A stretch of 64,000 nt of DNA from Rhyacophila brunnea (Eukaryota; Arthropoda; Insecta; Trichoptera; Rhyacophilidae), in assembly GCA_022495005.1 (NCBI GenBank), contig JAGYXB010001104.1, positions 1,364,001 to 1,428,000 of the forward strand. Direction: 5' to 3'. Of the stretch, positions 12,801 to 24,800 are shown piece after piece (within the stretch, counting starts at the first letter, position 1; the number at the start of each line of letters is the position of its first letter). The notes beneath the pieces were generated by a model that saw only the letters and a program-made list of their open reading frames with translations, was not told the DNA's origin and made no database searches. The translations under genes and the position numbers were made by a program.

Positions 12801-15800
12801 ATCGGAGTCCAATTCCTCACTTAAACCAGCCATATTGAAGTTTGAAAAAAGTTTTCAACCAAACACTCACACGATAACAAAGGTAAAATAGTCCAAAAAA
12901 ATATAGTCAAAACACCTTATAACAGTTTAATACACATGAATGGAATAGTTAAAAACACATAAACAATAACACAGACAAAATATTTATAAATATTATAATA
13001 GTATTCACACAATACAATAGATCGCGTAAAATACGTAATATTTTGTACGGAAAAACGACAAGAGCGATTCCTTGCACAGTCCTCTCACAACAGTGATATT
13101 ACGCATACTGCGCAAACGCAGTAAAGTGGCGCGATGTTTCAAGCCAAAATTAAATGAGCGTAGATTGACGGCCTGTCGAAGGCATGTCAAACATCGAAGT
13201 TTTAGTATTGTAACATAATTTATTTGACAATATTATATATATGTCACCGTTGGTAATGAAATAAGGCAAATTATGGTAGAGATTTCAAAATCATGCGTCA
13301 TGTATATTCTACATAATCGACCGGCGCATTTTTGCGTACAACATTGGCGACAGAAGCGCTGTAGCCCCGTAGTTTTGCGCAATTTCGCGTACTACTTTCG
13401 TGACAGAAGCGGGCGCCGGGTTAAACCCTAGCTTATGTAACCATCGCCGTAAAAATTCTTTGCTTCCTTGAAAGTCCATGCACTCTCTTAAAGAAACTAG
13501 TAAGGTTCGCAGCGTCGGAACTTGTTTGCGGACAGTATAAAACTCCTGCACTTTTTGACGTATGGTACATAAGTCCATACTGTCCAATGCAATCTTATTT
13601 TTTCCACGGCGTTTTTTTCCAAGCGTTACGATTTTTGAAGAGGAGGCACTCGCTGTAGTCATTTCTTTCTTAATTCTCGAAACTGTCCTTGGGGATAATC
13701 CTGTAAATTAATGATACACTTCCTGTAAGTATCTATATAATTTTAAGCATTTTTGTAAATTTTACATCTCTGTAATAATTGATTTAATTACAATAATGTT
13801 TATTCTTGAAAATATTCTTCTTGCCAATTTATTATTACACTGCCAGTGTACTTAAATGATCATTTATACTTAATTATTATACGTCTAAAAATATGAATAA
13901 AACATATTACGATACACACAACTATATAATAAACAAACATAATTTCCAGTAATTGGGGAAATATTTCTAGTATTACAACACTGAATTTTGACATACCAGA
14001 CATGGCCGCCACCCGTGATATGGGCTTGTTAAAGTATTGTATAGGCTCGCCTTTTAAATGCGACTATTTTTCTTCTTCACAATACATCAAAAGTTTACTA
14101 ATAATATTTCGAACATCACTTCGTATAGTTTTGGACATCTTTTGAATATAATAAGCTTCAAATTACGTAAAAGATAGATGCGTCAAATACAAATGTCAAA
14201 AATGTAATGAATAATTTAGGGGCGTTCCTAATTTGAAACCGGAAGTTCGATTGTAGTTCACAGTTTTGCCACGTAGCCAAGATCAAGTTGCCGGACAATA
14301 ATTGGAGTAGGAAACATAAAAATACATGAAATAATGGACAAACCAATACAATTTCCCATTGGTTTCGTCAGTAGTTTGAATAAATTATAAATGTGTAACT
14401 AAATGTAGATGGAAACATGAGTGAAGATACCTTGTCGTAATTGATTTTTGGGTTTTTACCAAGTGTACTTCTTCCTTCTTTCCTCGATATGTTATAATAT
14501 AATTATTATGTTTGATTATGATATCTCTTGATAATGGCCTCTGCACTGCAACTAGCCCGAAACGTCAAGGAAAGAAGGAAGGAGTCCATGCGGTGAAAAC
14601 CCAAAAATCAATTACGATGACAAACAACCGTGAAAGTCTCAAACAGCCTTTGAGATAGATACAGACAAGACGCATGCTACTTTATTCAAAGCTCTGATTT
14701 TTAGTAAATTGGAAATATTTTGATAAAACTATTTTTTAATCAAATCAAAATCCAACATGTACGAAAAAGCAAGAGCATCAAGCATCAAGAACACAGTATG
14801 AACATCATAATAAATTAATTTAATAAAATTAGCTACTCAATTAATACACAAGTTTTACGAATGTAGCATTCTTTATTTAATATGCATACTTTTAAACAAA
14901 CTTAGACCTAGATTCTTTGACTAGCTCTGGTGTGGTGATTTAGAATCAGGTTCACAAAATAAATAAAAGTGTTTAGCCAAATTATTTGTTTTTCTTATTG
15001 GTAGGAAGTTGAAATGGAGTGCCGCTGGTTTAAAATTATCTTGTTGCTTAATTCCGTATTTATTAATATTATTTACGGTACTGTTCGGTTATGAGGAATA
15101 TAGCGGAAAACACATTTTTAAAATAGCCGATATACAGGATTATTTGTTAGGTTAACCTAACCAAACCTAACCTAACCCTTACCTCCTTACGGTACCAATA
15201 CCTTACGTCCTTCTATAATCTATACCCATAATACCAGGCTAAATAAATGATGTATTTTGTGATTTTGTCTGCACGCAAAAAAACATTGTTGTAATAATAT
15301 ACTATTATATTATCATATTGTCTTATTAAGAAAACGGAAGAGAGCAATAAATCTAAAGGTGCTTTCTTCAATAAAAACTTTTATTTTTTTATTATTAGAC
15401 ACATGGGTTGTCTAGAAATGCATTGTTGGGAAAAAATATTCCTAGCTCGATGTATTTCTAAAAACAAAATTTTAACTTGGCTAATTGTGGCACCCATTTG
15501 TATCGACATATTATGTAGCAACAATAATCAGGGATTTTCAACTAGTAAAATCATTGTTTAATAGAAAGATAAGTATTTTATTATGTTTCAAAATATTTTG
15601 AACCGGAACGCCAGGCTGAGGCTCGAGAATTTTACAAGACATCTTGCTATCTTCTCGGATTCCACGAGAAGGAACAGTATATTCGAGGATTCCACGAGAC
15701 GGAACAGTAATCTCGAGGAATTCACGAACTGGAACGGCGCTCCAGGGCGTTCTGCTCCATTCCGAGCGCTGCCTGCCGCGCTGCTTTGTTTCAGGGCTAT

Positions 15801-18800
15801 TAAATATTTTAAATATGTGGTGGTGCGTTGCAATTTGATGTGATACCTATATTATGATGATTGATATACTTAAATGATAACTTCCGTGTATAATTTAGGA
15901 AACACTACATTAGAGCACCACACTGCGATAGGAGGGCCTGCTTCAGGATGTGGGGTCCATGATAGAATTTATTTGTCAATAAACGATGATGACTTTGGGT
16001 TGACTACTATTGAAATTGATTGTGTTAATAAACAAGCACATTCATCGCATGAAAAACAAATTAATTTAAAAATGAATGTAATTTAATTTGTAAAACCTTG
16101 TTTATTTTTATATATTTTTTTTCATTTTTATATTAGTACATTGTTGACTATTTAAAAATCTGTCTGTATTATTAAATGAAATAAAGGGGGCGAGGCGCCA
16201 AGATTAGATTTTTTTAAAAGGGAGGCGTAGTAACATAAAGTTCGGAAACCACTGCATTAATGTGTGAAATTGGTAATTTACTAAAGCATTTGGGAAACCT
16301 AAACGGATTCATATAAGCTTTTAGAATTACGTACAACGTTTGATGCCGATTATTTTAGCATATACATATTTATATTTTGTATATTGGCCCATTGAAAAGT
16401 GGCAGATTATATCAGACTGTGGCCTGTTTTGACGTTTTGTTATACTTTACGTATGATGTACTAGCATTAACGATTTTTTTGTGAATATTCATCTAAATGT
16501 CTAAATAATGATGGACAATTGTATACAATTTTTGTTTTATGCTTGTAACAATAATAAAATGTGATTTTGTCTCGGTATAACCCTGACAAATAAGCCTTGT
16601 GAGTACAGATTGCAAAAGTTTGATTTGCAATGTGAAATGCCTTGTAGCTAATTTCATTATTAGCAGGGCTTTTTTTTTAAAAATAAAGGTGCCGGAACTC
16701 ACTTCTTCCCAAACTTCTTACCTGCTAATGAAAATTATATTCAAATATCATTTAAAGCAACTTTTTCTATGCTACGAAGCGCATAAAATTAAACAAACAA
16801 ACAAAATTCAAATAAAAAACTAATGTTGGAAAAAAAAATTGTCAAAACACCATATATTTGAATAAAAGCATATTATAGTGATTTCCGTGGCCCCACATCC
16901 TGAAGCGGGCCTCCTACCTATCACTAAGGTTAAAGGCATTGTGGCGCTCTATAGTAGCGTTTTTAAATGGTTTTCGAGGTAAAATTAAGGGTATTCAGTA
17001 TATCTACAAACATTAACCAATAAATGCAATTATTCAACCACATATTTAAAAATGTTGATATGCCTGTAGGAAATAGCGCCGCAGGCATTTTTTTTACAAT
17101 TAGAGAAAATTTTTGATGTGCGTTTATCTCACTTATCTGGTCGATCCCCCAGGCTAGAGCCCTGTCAGGCCCCCCCCCTTTGTAGGGACCATGGTGATTT
17201 CCAAAGTTCAGTCCAATTTTCGTCTAGCAAAATCGTCTCAATTCCTTTTCTTAGTGTTAGAGTCAATGGCCGAATGTCTTCCTTTGAGTAACCACCGATC
17301 AATGTATTTTGAAGGATCGAAAAGTGTTAAAGGTGGTCCGACGAGTTTGATGAACAAAAATGCCGAAACTGTTTTGGTCTTCAATGAAGCTCTTATTGGG
17401 GTAATAATTAGATTCATTTGCGAAAATTCACATTCAGATTCACTTGAAGAAATGGTAATAGAATTCAATGCATATATCAAACGCAATAGTTTTGTAAGCG
17501 CGAACATTGTTTCGTCTAATTGCTTTTGAAACATTAAACATACCTACCGTGAAAAAGGTGCCGGAACGCCGTTCCACCGCATTACATGACAAAAAAGCCC
17601 TGATTATTAGTATAGGTATCTTGTTTCCAACTTCACAATTATATAATATGTATTTAGACTCTTTATATAATATGGAGGTAGGCATTCTTTAATGCCTCTT
17701 ATTTTACCTTTATTTATATCACAGATTGCCAAAAACATGTTCAATAATTATTGGTGTTTAATTTCAGCAATGAAACCGTTTGTGGAGCTGTGCATAGTGG
17801 AGCGCATCATGGAACACACCAACGTGAAGCAGTACAAGTATTTCAAGATTCTGGTGCAAGAGTTCCACGTCAAGATCGACATGGGTCTCATCAACGCCTT
17901 ACTGGGCATGTTTCCCGAGGAAGAAATCTCCGAAACAGTTGCTGTATGTATTAATTTACATCATTGCACTCGTGAGGCACGGTGTGGTATAGAAAAGTGC
18001 ATGCTGACCATAGCACATAAGGACAAAAAATGAAATAATTAGGCAGATAATAAACAAGGGTCTGCAAGGGTAATAGAGTTGCTAGATATATTCAGTTCCT
18101 GCAGTGCTCTGTATAGTTTCTATCGATTATCAAGTTGTATGCAACTCTGAAGTCAATGAATAACGATGTATGTATATATTTAATTTGTATGATTTACCCA
18201 GGATCTAGCGGAGAGTGAATATTTGGTCGATGGGTGATCTATTCAGTTGATAGTCACTTAGATTTTAGTTTAGGTTAGAGTTTTACCATATTTTCAGCCG
18301 AATATATGTAAATATTTTGTGTAAAGTAGTTGTTATCCCCTTATAATTGAAGGCACCTCCCGAACAACGATAAGGGGCACATTTCAATAAATTTGAGAAA
18401 TGTCTTTATTTACTTGATTTATGCCACTAGATGACAAGCTCACACCACTAACATCCGCCATCTTTGTTCTGTGTATCGTTGTTCTTGGATAAAGCAGTTT
18501 TCTAAACCTTACAGCATCATCTAGGAGTGAAGGATAAACCTTTTCGAAACATTAAAACGTTCATAAGGATCTACTTATCATTGTTCTATACTTAATTCAA
18601 TATGCGAAATATGTGCCGTTTATCATTGTTCGGAGGGTGCATTCAATTAATGAATTCTGTGACATCCCCTTATACAAATAATTCAAAAAATCACAGGAAG
18701 TTTCCTTAATTAAAACTTGTCCGATACGAATTGAATGTTAACATTATTAAGTTACAGAGTAATATTAAACAAAAGTTTAGGCCAAAAATTAACAGATGTC

Positions 18801-21800
18801 ACGGTTTTTTTTCTGTCCAGGAGTGAGTAGGCAAATGAAATTCGAAATGATTCAGCTGTTGCACGAATGGCCTGTAGGTGGTAGTTTCGTGTATTAGGTA
18901 TTTTTTTTAAATTATCTTGAATATAGTAAAACCTTGTTAATAAGAACACGGATAATTCGAATTTCACCGTAATTCGAAATTTTCACGAAAAAAAAGTCCC
19001 TTGAACATTATTTTCATATAAAATCATACCCTTAATTCGAATTTCTTAATTCGAAATTATTTCAGAGTCCTGGCATATAAAAATATTCAATAAATCGAAA
19101 TATAGTACACTATTTCATGAGCCAGTCATTGAAAATTGTGACAGACTTTTCTTAAAACATCATAAATTACTTATAGAAGAAAGTAATAAAAATAATCCTG
19201 ACATTTATCATGACCCATTAACACACACGGAACCAGAAATTTGGTAGGCACATCTATGTTGACCTAAGAATAAGGTAGTATTTTTTTGAAATACGCCATT
19301 TCTATTGGCATTTCCCAGTGGCTAAGCTACAACATACGGCCGTAGCCATAAATTGACAAACGATAAATGAAGTAGGGAGTAAGATCATAGTAACGCGTGT
19401 GTTTAATAAAAATACTTTATGCAGTCATCAAATGTTTAAAATAAATATAAAGGATAATAAGGCTTCAAAATTATGTAAATAGATTATCTACAACATTTAA
19501 GGAATGTCCAGGATCATGTTTTGAAAATAGCATAAAAGCTCCATTTTGACGTACGCTGAGCATGTGGGCGCCGTTAACGAAGTTCTACTGTAGGTACCAC
19601 ATATTATTCATGAATGAAATTAATTCAATATTCGTGGTGTTTTATTATTTATTTGTATTGCAGGCGGAGCGTTTCAAAGTAGACATTGAATCAGCAGGTC
19701 GTCCCCTTGAATTGGTGGTGGCAGACGGAGCAGCTTCCGACCTCAAGCACTTCTATGACCTTCTCCACTTGTCTCCGCTTAAAGTGCATGTTTCGTTCTC
19801 TATGGGCGGTGACACTCAACTTCCATCCTTCCTCGGGACCCTGCTCCAAGGATTGGGAGTCACTCTCACCGATATGAATGATGTCTTGTTTAAGTGAGTG
19901 TTCAATGAAAACCTTTTTAATAATTCTGGGAAGTCAAATTCAAATTTATTTATTTACATGAAGCAACAAACACTACAAATTGTAAGTTTGAGATGTTCAT
20001 AAGATGATTTTTTACATAGTACATAAGTATAGATCTAAGAAAAATGTGTGCAAAATCATGAAGAGTATAAGAAAGTTACAATGAGTGAGTTAAATGGACT
20101 CTATATTTAGAATTTATAAAATTACATTCATCTAAACCATGGGTGGCCAGCCCTGCTGGGTGTCAACTTGTGGCCCGTGGAGCAGTGAGAAAATAAAAAT
20201 AATATCAAATGCTACCGCTAGATGTGCTAATTTTGCAAATTGAGATTCGATATTGGCTCAAGATTTCAAAAAGTACCGTGTGCTTTCTGCTGCATTTGTT
20301 ACGCCATTCTCTGTCAGAAAATTCCATCAGGTTGGTTTGGAAGAGTTTTACAAAACATATTTAGACACGGAGAAATATCCTGCATTTTACAAACATGCTC
20401 TAATGATGACTTCGCTATTTGGAAACACTTACACGTGTGAACAGCTTTTTAGTCGGATGAAGTATATCAAATCCCGAGTGAGAACACGAATCACTGATGT
20501 GCATTTGGAAAACTGTTTGCGTGTAGGAACAACCTCACTCGATATCGATATTGATGCACTTAGTTCTGCCACACAAAATCAAACTCACTAAAATTTATTA
20601 TTTTTATATTATTTTGTTTATTTTTTATTATTTAAAAAAAATCTAATCTAATAAATATGTTTGATTCTGATTTTTGTTTTATTTTATTAATATATATAAT
20701 ATATATTTCTTTTTTGTTTTGTATTATAAAAAAATCGGTTTTGCGGCCCGGTAGGAAATCTCATTTTTAGAATCTGGCCCGGCTGCTGAAAAGGTTGGCC
20801 ACCCATGATCTAAACCCACTCTCCGACCATGTCCGATCCTAATAGGATCATTATGGGCCTCCACAGAGTGGGGGTTTGCGTTAACAGGTTTTATTTGTTT
20901 TTACGAGAAATGGATGTCAGCCACTTGCTCAACCTATTAGGTCTATACTCTGACTCAACAAACCCACACTCAAATGGAATATTTCAATATGCGAAGAAAT
21001 TTGGTTGAACAGTAATTTTCCTTATTGGATGGAAGTAAATGATCCAAAGCAAGTGATAACAGTAAAATTACACACGTGACCAGTAATGATTCTGTTATAA
21101 TACTTATATACCTACAGTAGACGTAGTAACGCATTGCAGTTTGTTCTAGCATTCATTATTCAGCGCCATCTGAAAATTTCAGATTAAACTGAATTTTCAT
21201 ATAAATATTAGTTTCCTAAAAATATTCAGTGCCCATTCACGGAAATATCTTTCGAATAAAATTTTTATAGATTTGTTTTATTCGTTAGACATGTACCCCA
21301 GAAATATTACAATTTTTTTTGCATTTCGCTGTAGTTTTGTAATAATAAACCAATTAAATCCTTCCGTTTTCAGATTGGCATACTACGAGAGGACATACGA
21401 GTTCATGTCCCAAAAAGAGATGATGTCTACTGCTACTAGCCATTACACGGGACAGGCTTTGAAACAGCTGTATGTGTTAGTTCTTGGACTTGATGTGATA
21501 GGAAACCCTTACGGTTTAGTGATGGGTCTCAGCAAAGGAGTGGAAGATTTGTTCTATGAACCTTTCCAGGTACATATATATAATTCTTATTTTGCAATAT
21601 TTTCAGGTTTCCGAGGATTCATTCTAATTATCAATGTTCAAATTGGTTTGTCAAAATCTTTATCTCATGACAAAATGCTGTGTGAAGTCATCCCCACACA
21701 GTGTTGAATGGTGGCGCCACAAGCAATGGACTGATTGAGTCGGTGTAAAATAGAATATATTCTATTTTGTACATGATTCAAGCACTCAACTGATATCTGT

Positions 21801-24800
21801 CATTTTTATGATGCTGATCATCGTTGCAGGCAGTTCATGGAGCATAACACCTATATTTCACCCCACACAAGGGTTTCCAGAATGTGTAAAAATGTTTATA
21901 TCATATTTTTGTAATGTTTGTAGGGTGCCATCCAAGGTCCGGGAGAATTTGCAGAAGGTCTGCTGTTGGGGGTGCGTTCCCTGGTGGGGCATGCGGTGGG
22001 AGGAGCAGCGGGTGCGGTGTCTCGCATCGCGGGGGCCATGGGCCACGGTCTGGCTGCGCTCTCGTGCGATTCTGACTATCAGCGGAAGAGGCGTGATAAC
22101 ATCAACAAACCACCTGCCAATCTTCAGGAAGGCATTGCTAGAAGTGGCAAAGGACTGCTCATGGTGATTATTTTAGTCAATACGTAAATTGGTGGATGTC
22201 ATTATGGCCCGTCCGGTGAGACAGACAGTGCAGTACATACTGTCTTGGTCCATCAATGATATTTGTCGCCATATTCATTTTTTCTATTCTTGTAGCCAAA
22301 TGGGGTTGAGCCAATGATATACATCCGACTCTATTTTAAAAAGTCTCTAGTCACATTACGTATTAAAAATGTAAAATCGAGTTTTTGAAGACATCGAATT
22401 TACATTTAATATCAGGAAGCCAAAACATATACATAATTACATAAATACTGATTTTCAAACGTTAATTCATAACTATATGATGTTTTTATGGTAAAAGTAA
22501 TAGTTTTTATTGAGAAATTTGTTTATAAACTACATAATCATTTAAATGTAAAAAATATTTATAGAAGGTTTCACTGTGGATGTGACAATATCTTCCGTCT
22601 CAAGCAGAGAGGTGAAAAAATAATAATTTAGTCATATTCCCATAATTATATTTTTTGAACCTCACTAAATCATGAATTCGTCATTTTTGCATTGGTATGG
22701 AGGAATAAGGGATGATATTATAAATTTTTCATCAATATGATCTATTAAAATAAAAAATGTAATTGAGCTCAAGTGTCTTGGATTTTGTTATAGGGTGTGG
22801 TGGATGGAGTAAGTGGAGTATTCACTAAACCGATATCGGGCGCTCGAGAGGAAGGCGCTTTGGGATTCTTCAAAGGCCTCGGCAAAGGAGCGGTAGGACT
22901 CGTTGCGAGACCTACTGCCGGAGTTGTGGACTTTGCATCAGGATCACTTGACGCCGTCAAAAGGTATTCATTTCAATCAATGTTCTCTTGAATATTCAAA
23001 ACTTCATGTCTTAACCCGGCACCTGCCTCAAAAATTGTATGACGCACCATAACTACGCATGAATTTCATTATCGTCTTTGTTCTATACTAAAAAAAGCAA
23101 TAAAAAATATGTCACAGCTCCAGTCGAGAACCCAAAGCCATTAAGATAATTTCGACACACTAAAAAACCGTAATAAATCAGTTATAATATCAGAAACACT
23201 CGAACAAACGAATGCTATCCAAATTTGAAAGAACTTACCGCAAGTCGCCATTTTGTAGCAAATAGTTAGAGCTCTGCGCGGTGTGTAATATTTCGACACT
23301 TGTGCATACGTTCCCACGAATCGAGCGTTACTAATTTTCAAGTGCATATCGATAAATCACATATTAATGTCTTCGGGTTGAGTCGTAAACAAATATAAAG
23401 GGGACCCTTTTAATATATTTAAACTACACAAACACTTCACTTATTGAATATTATTGATAAATTAACACGAACTCACATATTAAAAAAAAAAACAAATACA
23501 ATAATAAACCTATTTTAAAATTCTTTAGATGTGTGATATATTTTAAAGCAAGGTGACAGACATAACGCAACATCACACGTTGGGCACATATAGCGAGAGA
23601 GTTTTGTTTTTTTCGGATTTTTTTTAGAATTCCCGCATACGAAACATCTTCTTCTAGGCTTATCGGTATTTTGTGTCGGTAAAATGTATTCTGGCAAATG
23701 TCTCGTTGCACTTTTGGGCAATAATCGTACGGGATTATCGCTAGTTGACGCTGTCGGCTTAGGCAGGGGTGCATTTGAAATTCTCACACAATATTTGTCC
23801 ACTAGTTGTTTTATTACACAGAGTTGAAAATCGCCCAATGTTTTTTTTGTCAGATTTAATAAATTTATATAAATAAAAAGCATTTAATAAATATAAGTCG
23901 ATCATGTGGAATGCGACCTTTTTATACCACTTGATCGATTTTCTCATACATGACAAGTTGCTAAGCATCATGTCGGACTTATCTACCGTACCCATATTTT
24001 TGTTATAATCTATAACACATTTTGGTTTTTCAATGTTTTCGCCAGTTCTATAGTTCACTTTTCCCGTTGGTCCAAATGATGCATCGTGGAGGGTGGATAG
24101 CATGTGAACATCCCTCCTATCGTGCCATTTCAGAGCCAAAAGTGGACTATTGTACTTAGCCTCGGTATCTCCCTTTTTCAGTTTGCTGAACTCTGGCATA
24201 TCTTTACGATTTTTTCTCACTGTACCGCAAGCATTCGTTTTGTGAGAGTGAAGGTATTTAAAGAGCGCCGGACTCGAATACCAGTTATCACACCATAAGG
24301 TGTGACCTTTCCCGATATAGTCTTTCATTAGCGTTGTCACTACCGCACCGGAAATACCGAGATTTTCATTGTCTTGTATGTCAGTCCCTTCCCCACAATA
24401 AATTATAAAGTCAATAATATATCCTGTCATTACGTCACACATCACAAACATTTTTATTCCAAATCGATGTCTTTTGGAAGGAATGAATTGTTTAAAAATT
24501 AATCTACCCTTAAACACGATTATGCTCTCATCTATGCAAAGATTCTGATACGGTATCATCGTTTCCCTAAAAATTGTTCTTGTGTGTTCTAACAGTAATC
24601 TAATTTTAGCTAGTCTATCATTTGAGGCGGTCACACTAGGATCAGAAAAATGAAGCATTTGTAAAATAAGTTGGTATCGATTTCTAGCCATTATTTTCCC
24701 AAAAATGTCTGCATGCAGGTAAGGATCGGTACTCCAATGTTCCTCTATCGACGTGTGCTTATTTCGAGTCATCAGCATTGATACGGCAAAAAATGTATAC

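Larger units (their letters stand above)
9829..14138 (-). pseudogene. IS630/Tc1/mariner-group transposase gene, two exons, DD82E-like, split by piggyBac
   Basis: Exon 1 (14138-13997) starts [17 protein letters not shown] and ends AAMSG at donor GTATGT; exon 2 begins at 13700 with [13 protein letters not shown], a helix-turn-helix, in matching phase. The frame enters the piggyBac TTAA at 13421-13424 and resumes at 10716 as [19 protein letters not shown]. First catalytic Asp in FYVDETY, second in [11 protein letters not shown], Glu in LNPIEFMWS; Glu is 82 positions after the second Asp, unlike DD34D/E mariner or Tc1 and like the DD82E (Sailor) group as I remember it. Breaks: an in-frame TAG in exon 1 (EEEK-stop), the piggyBac insertion, and a frameshift near 10500 before LCIIHAG. 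The protein ends in an acidic Ser/Glu tail. Element termini were not found. Confidence 0.8.
8198..16254. mobile_element. Composite hAT-type element, 8057 bp, carrying nested insertions
   Basis: The left end CAGCGATTTACAAACTGGGA and the right end (reverse complement CAGTGGTTTCCGAACTT) are hAT-like inverted termini with subterminal GGGAGGCG on both sides. A perfect 8-bp duplication CATTAATG flanks it (8190-8197 and 16255-16262). Inside lie a two-exon DDE transposase gene (9829-14138), a piggyBac (10721-13420), a 14434-14619 inverted repeat and a nested hairpin at 8275-8375. I see no hAT transposase frame, so the host element is probably non-autonomous. It enlarges one Vps13 intron to nearly 10 kb. 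Confidence 0.87.

Noticed and set aside
15144..15178. Telomere or telomere-fusion site
   Set aside because: Only a few degenerate TTAGG units, with ordinary intron sequence on both sides.
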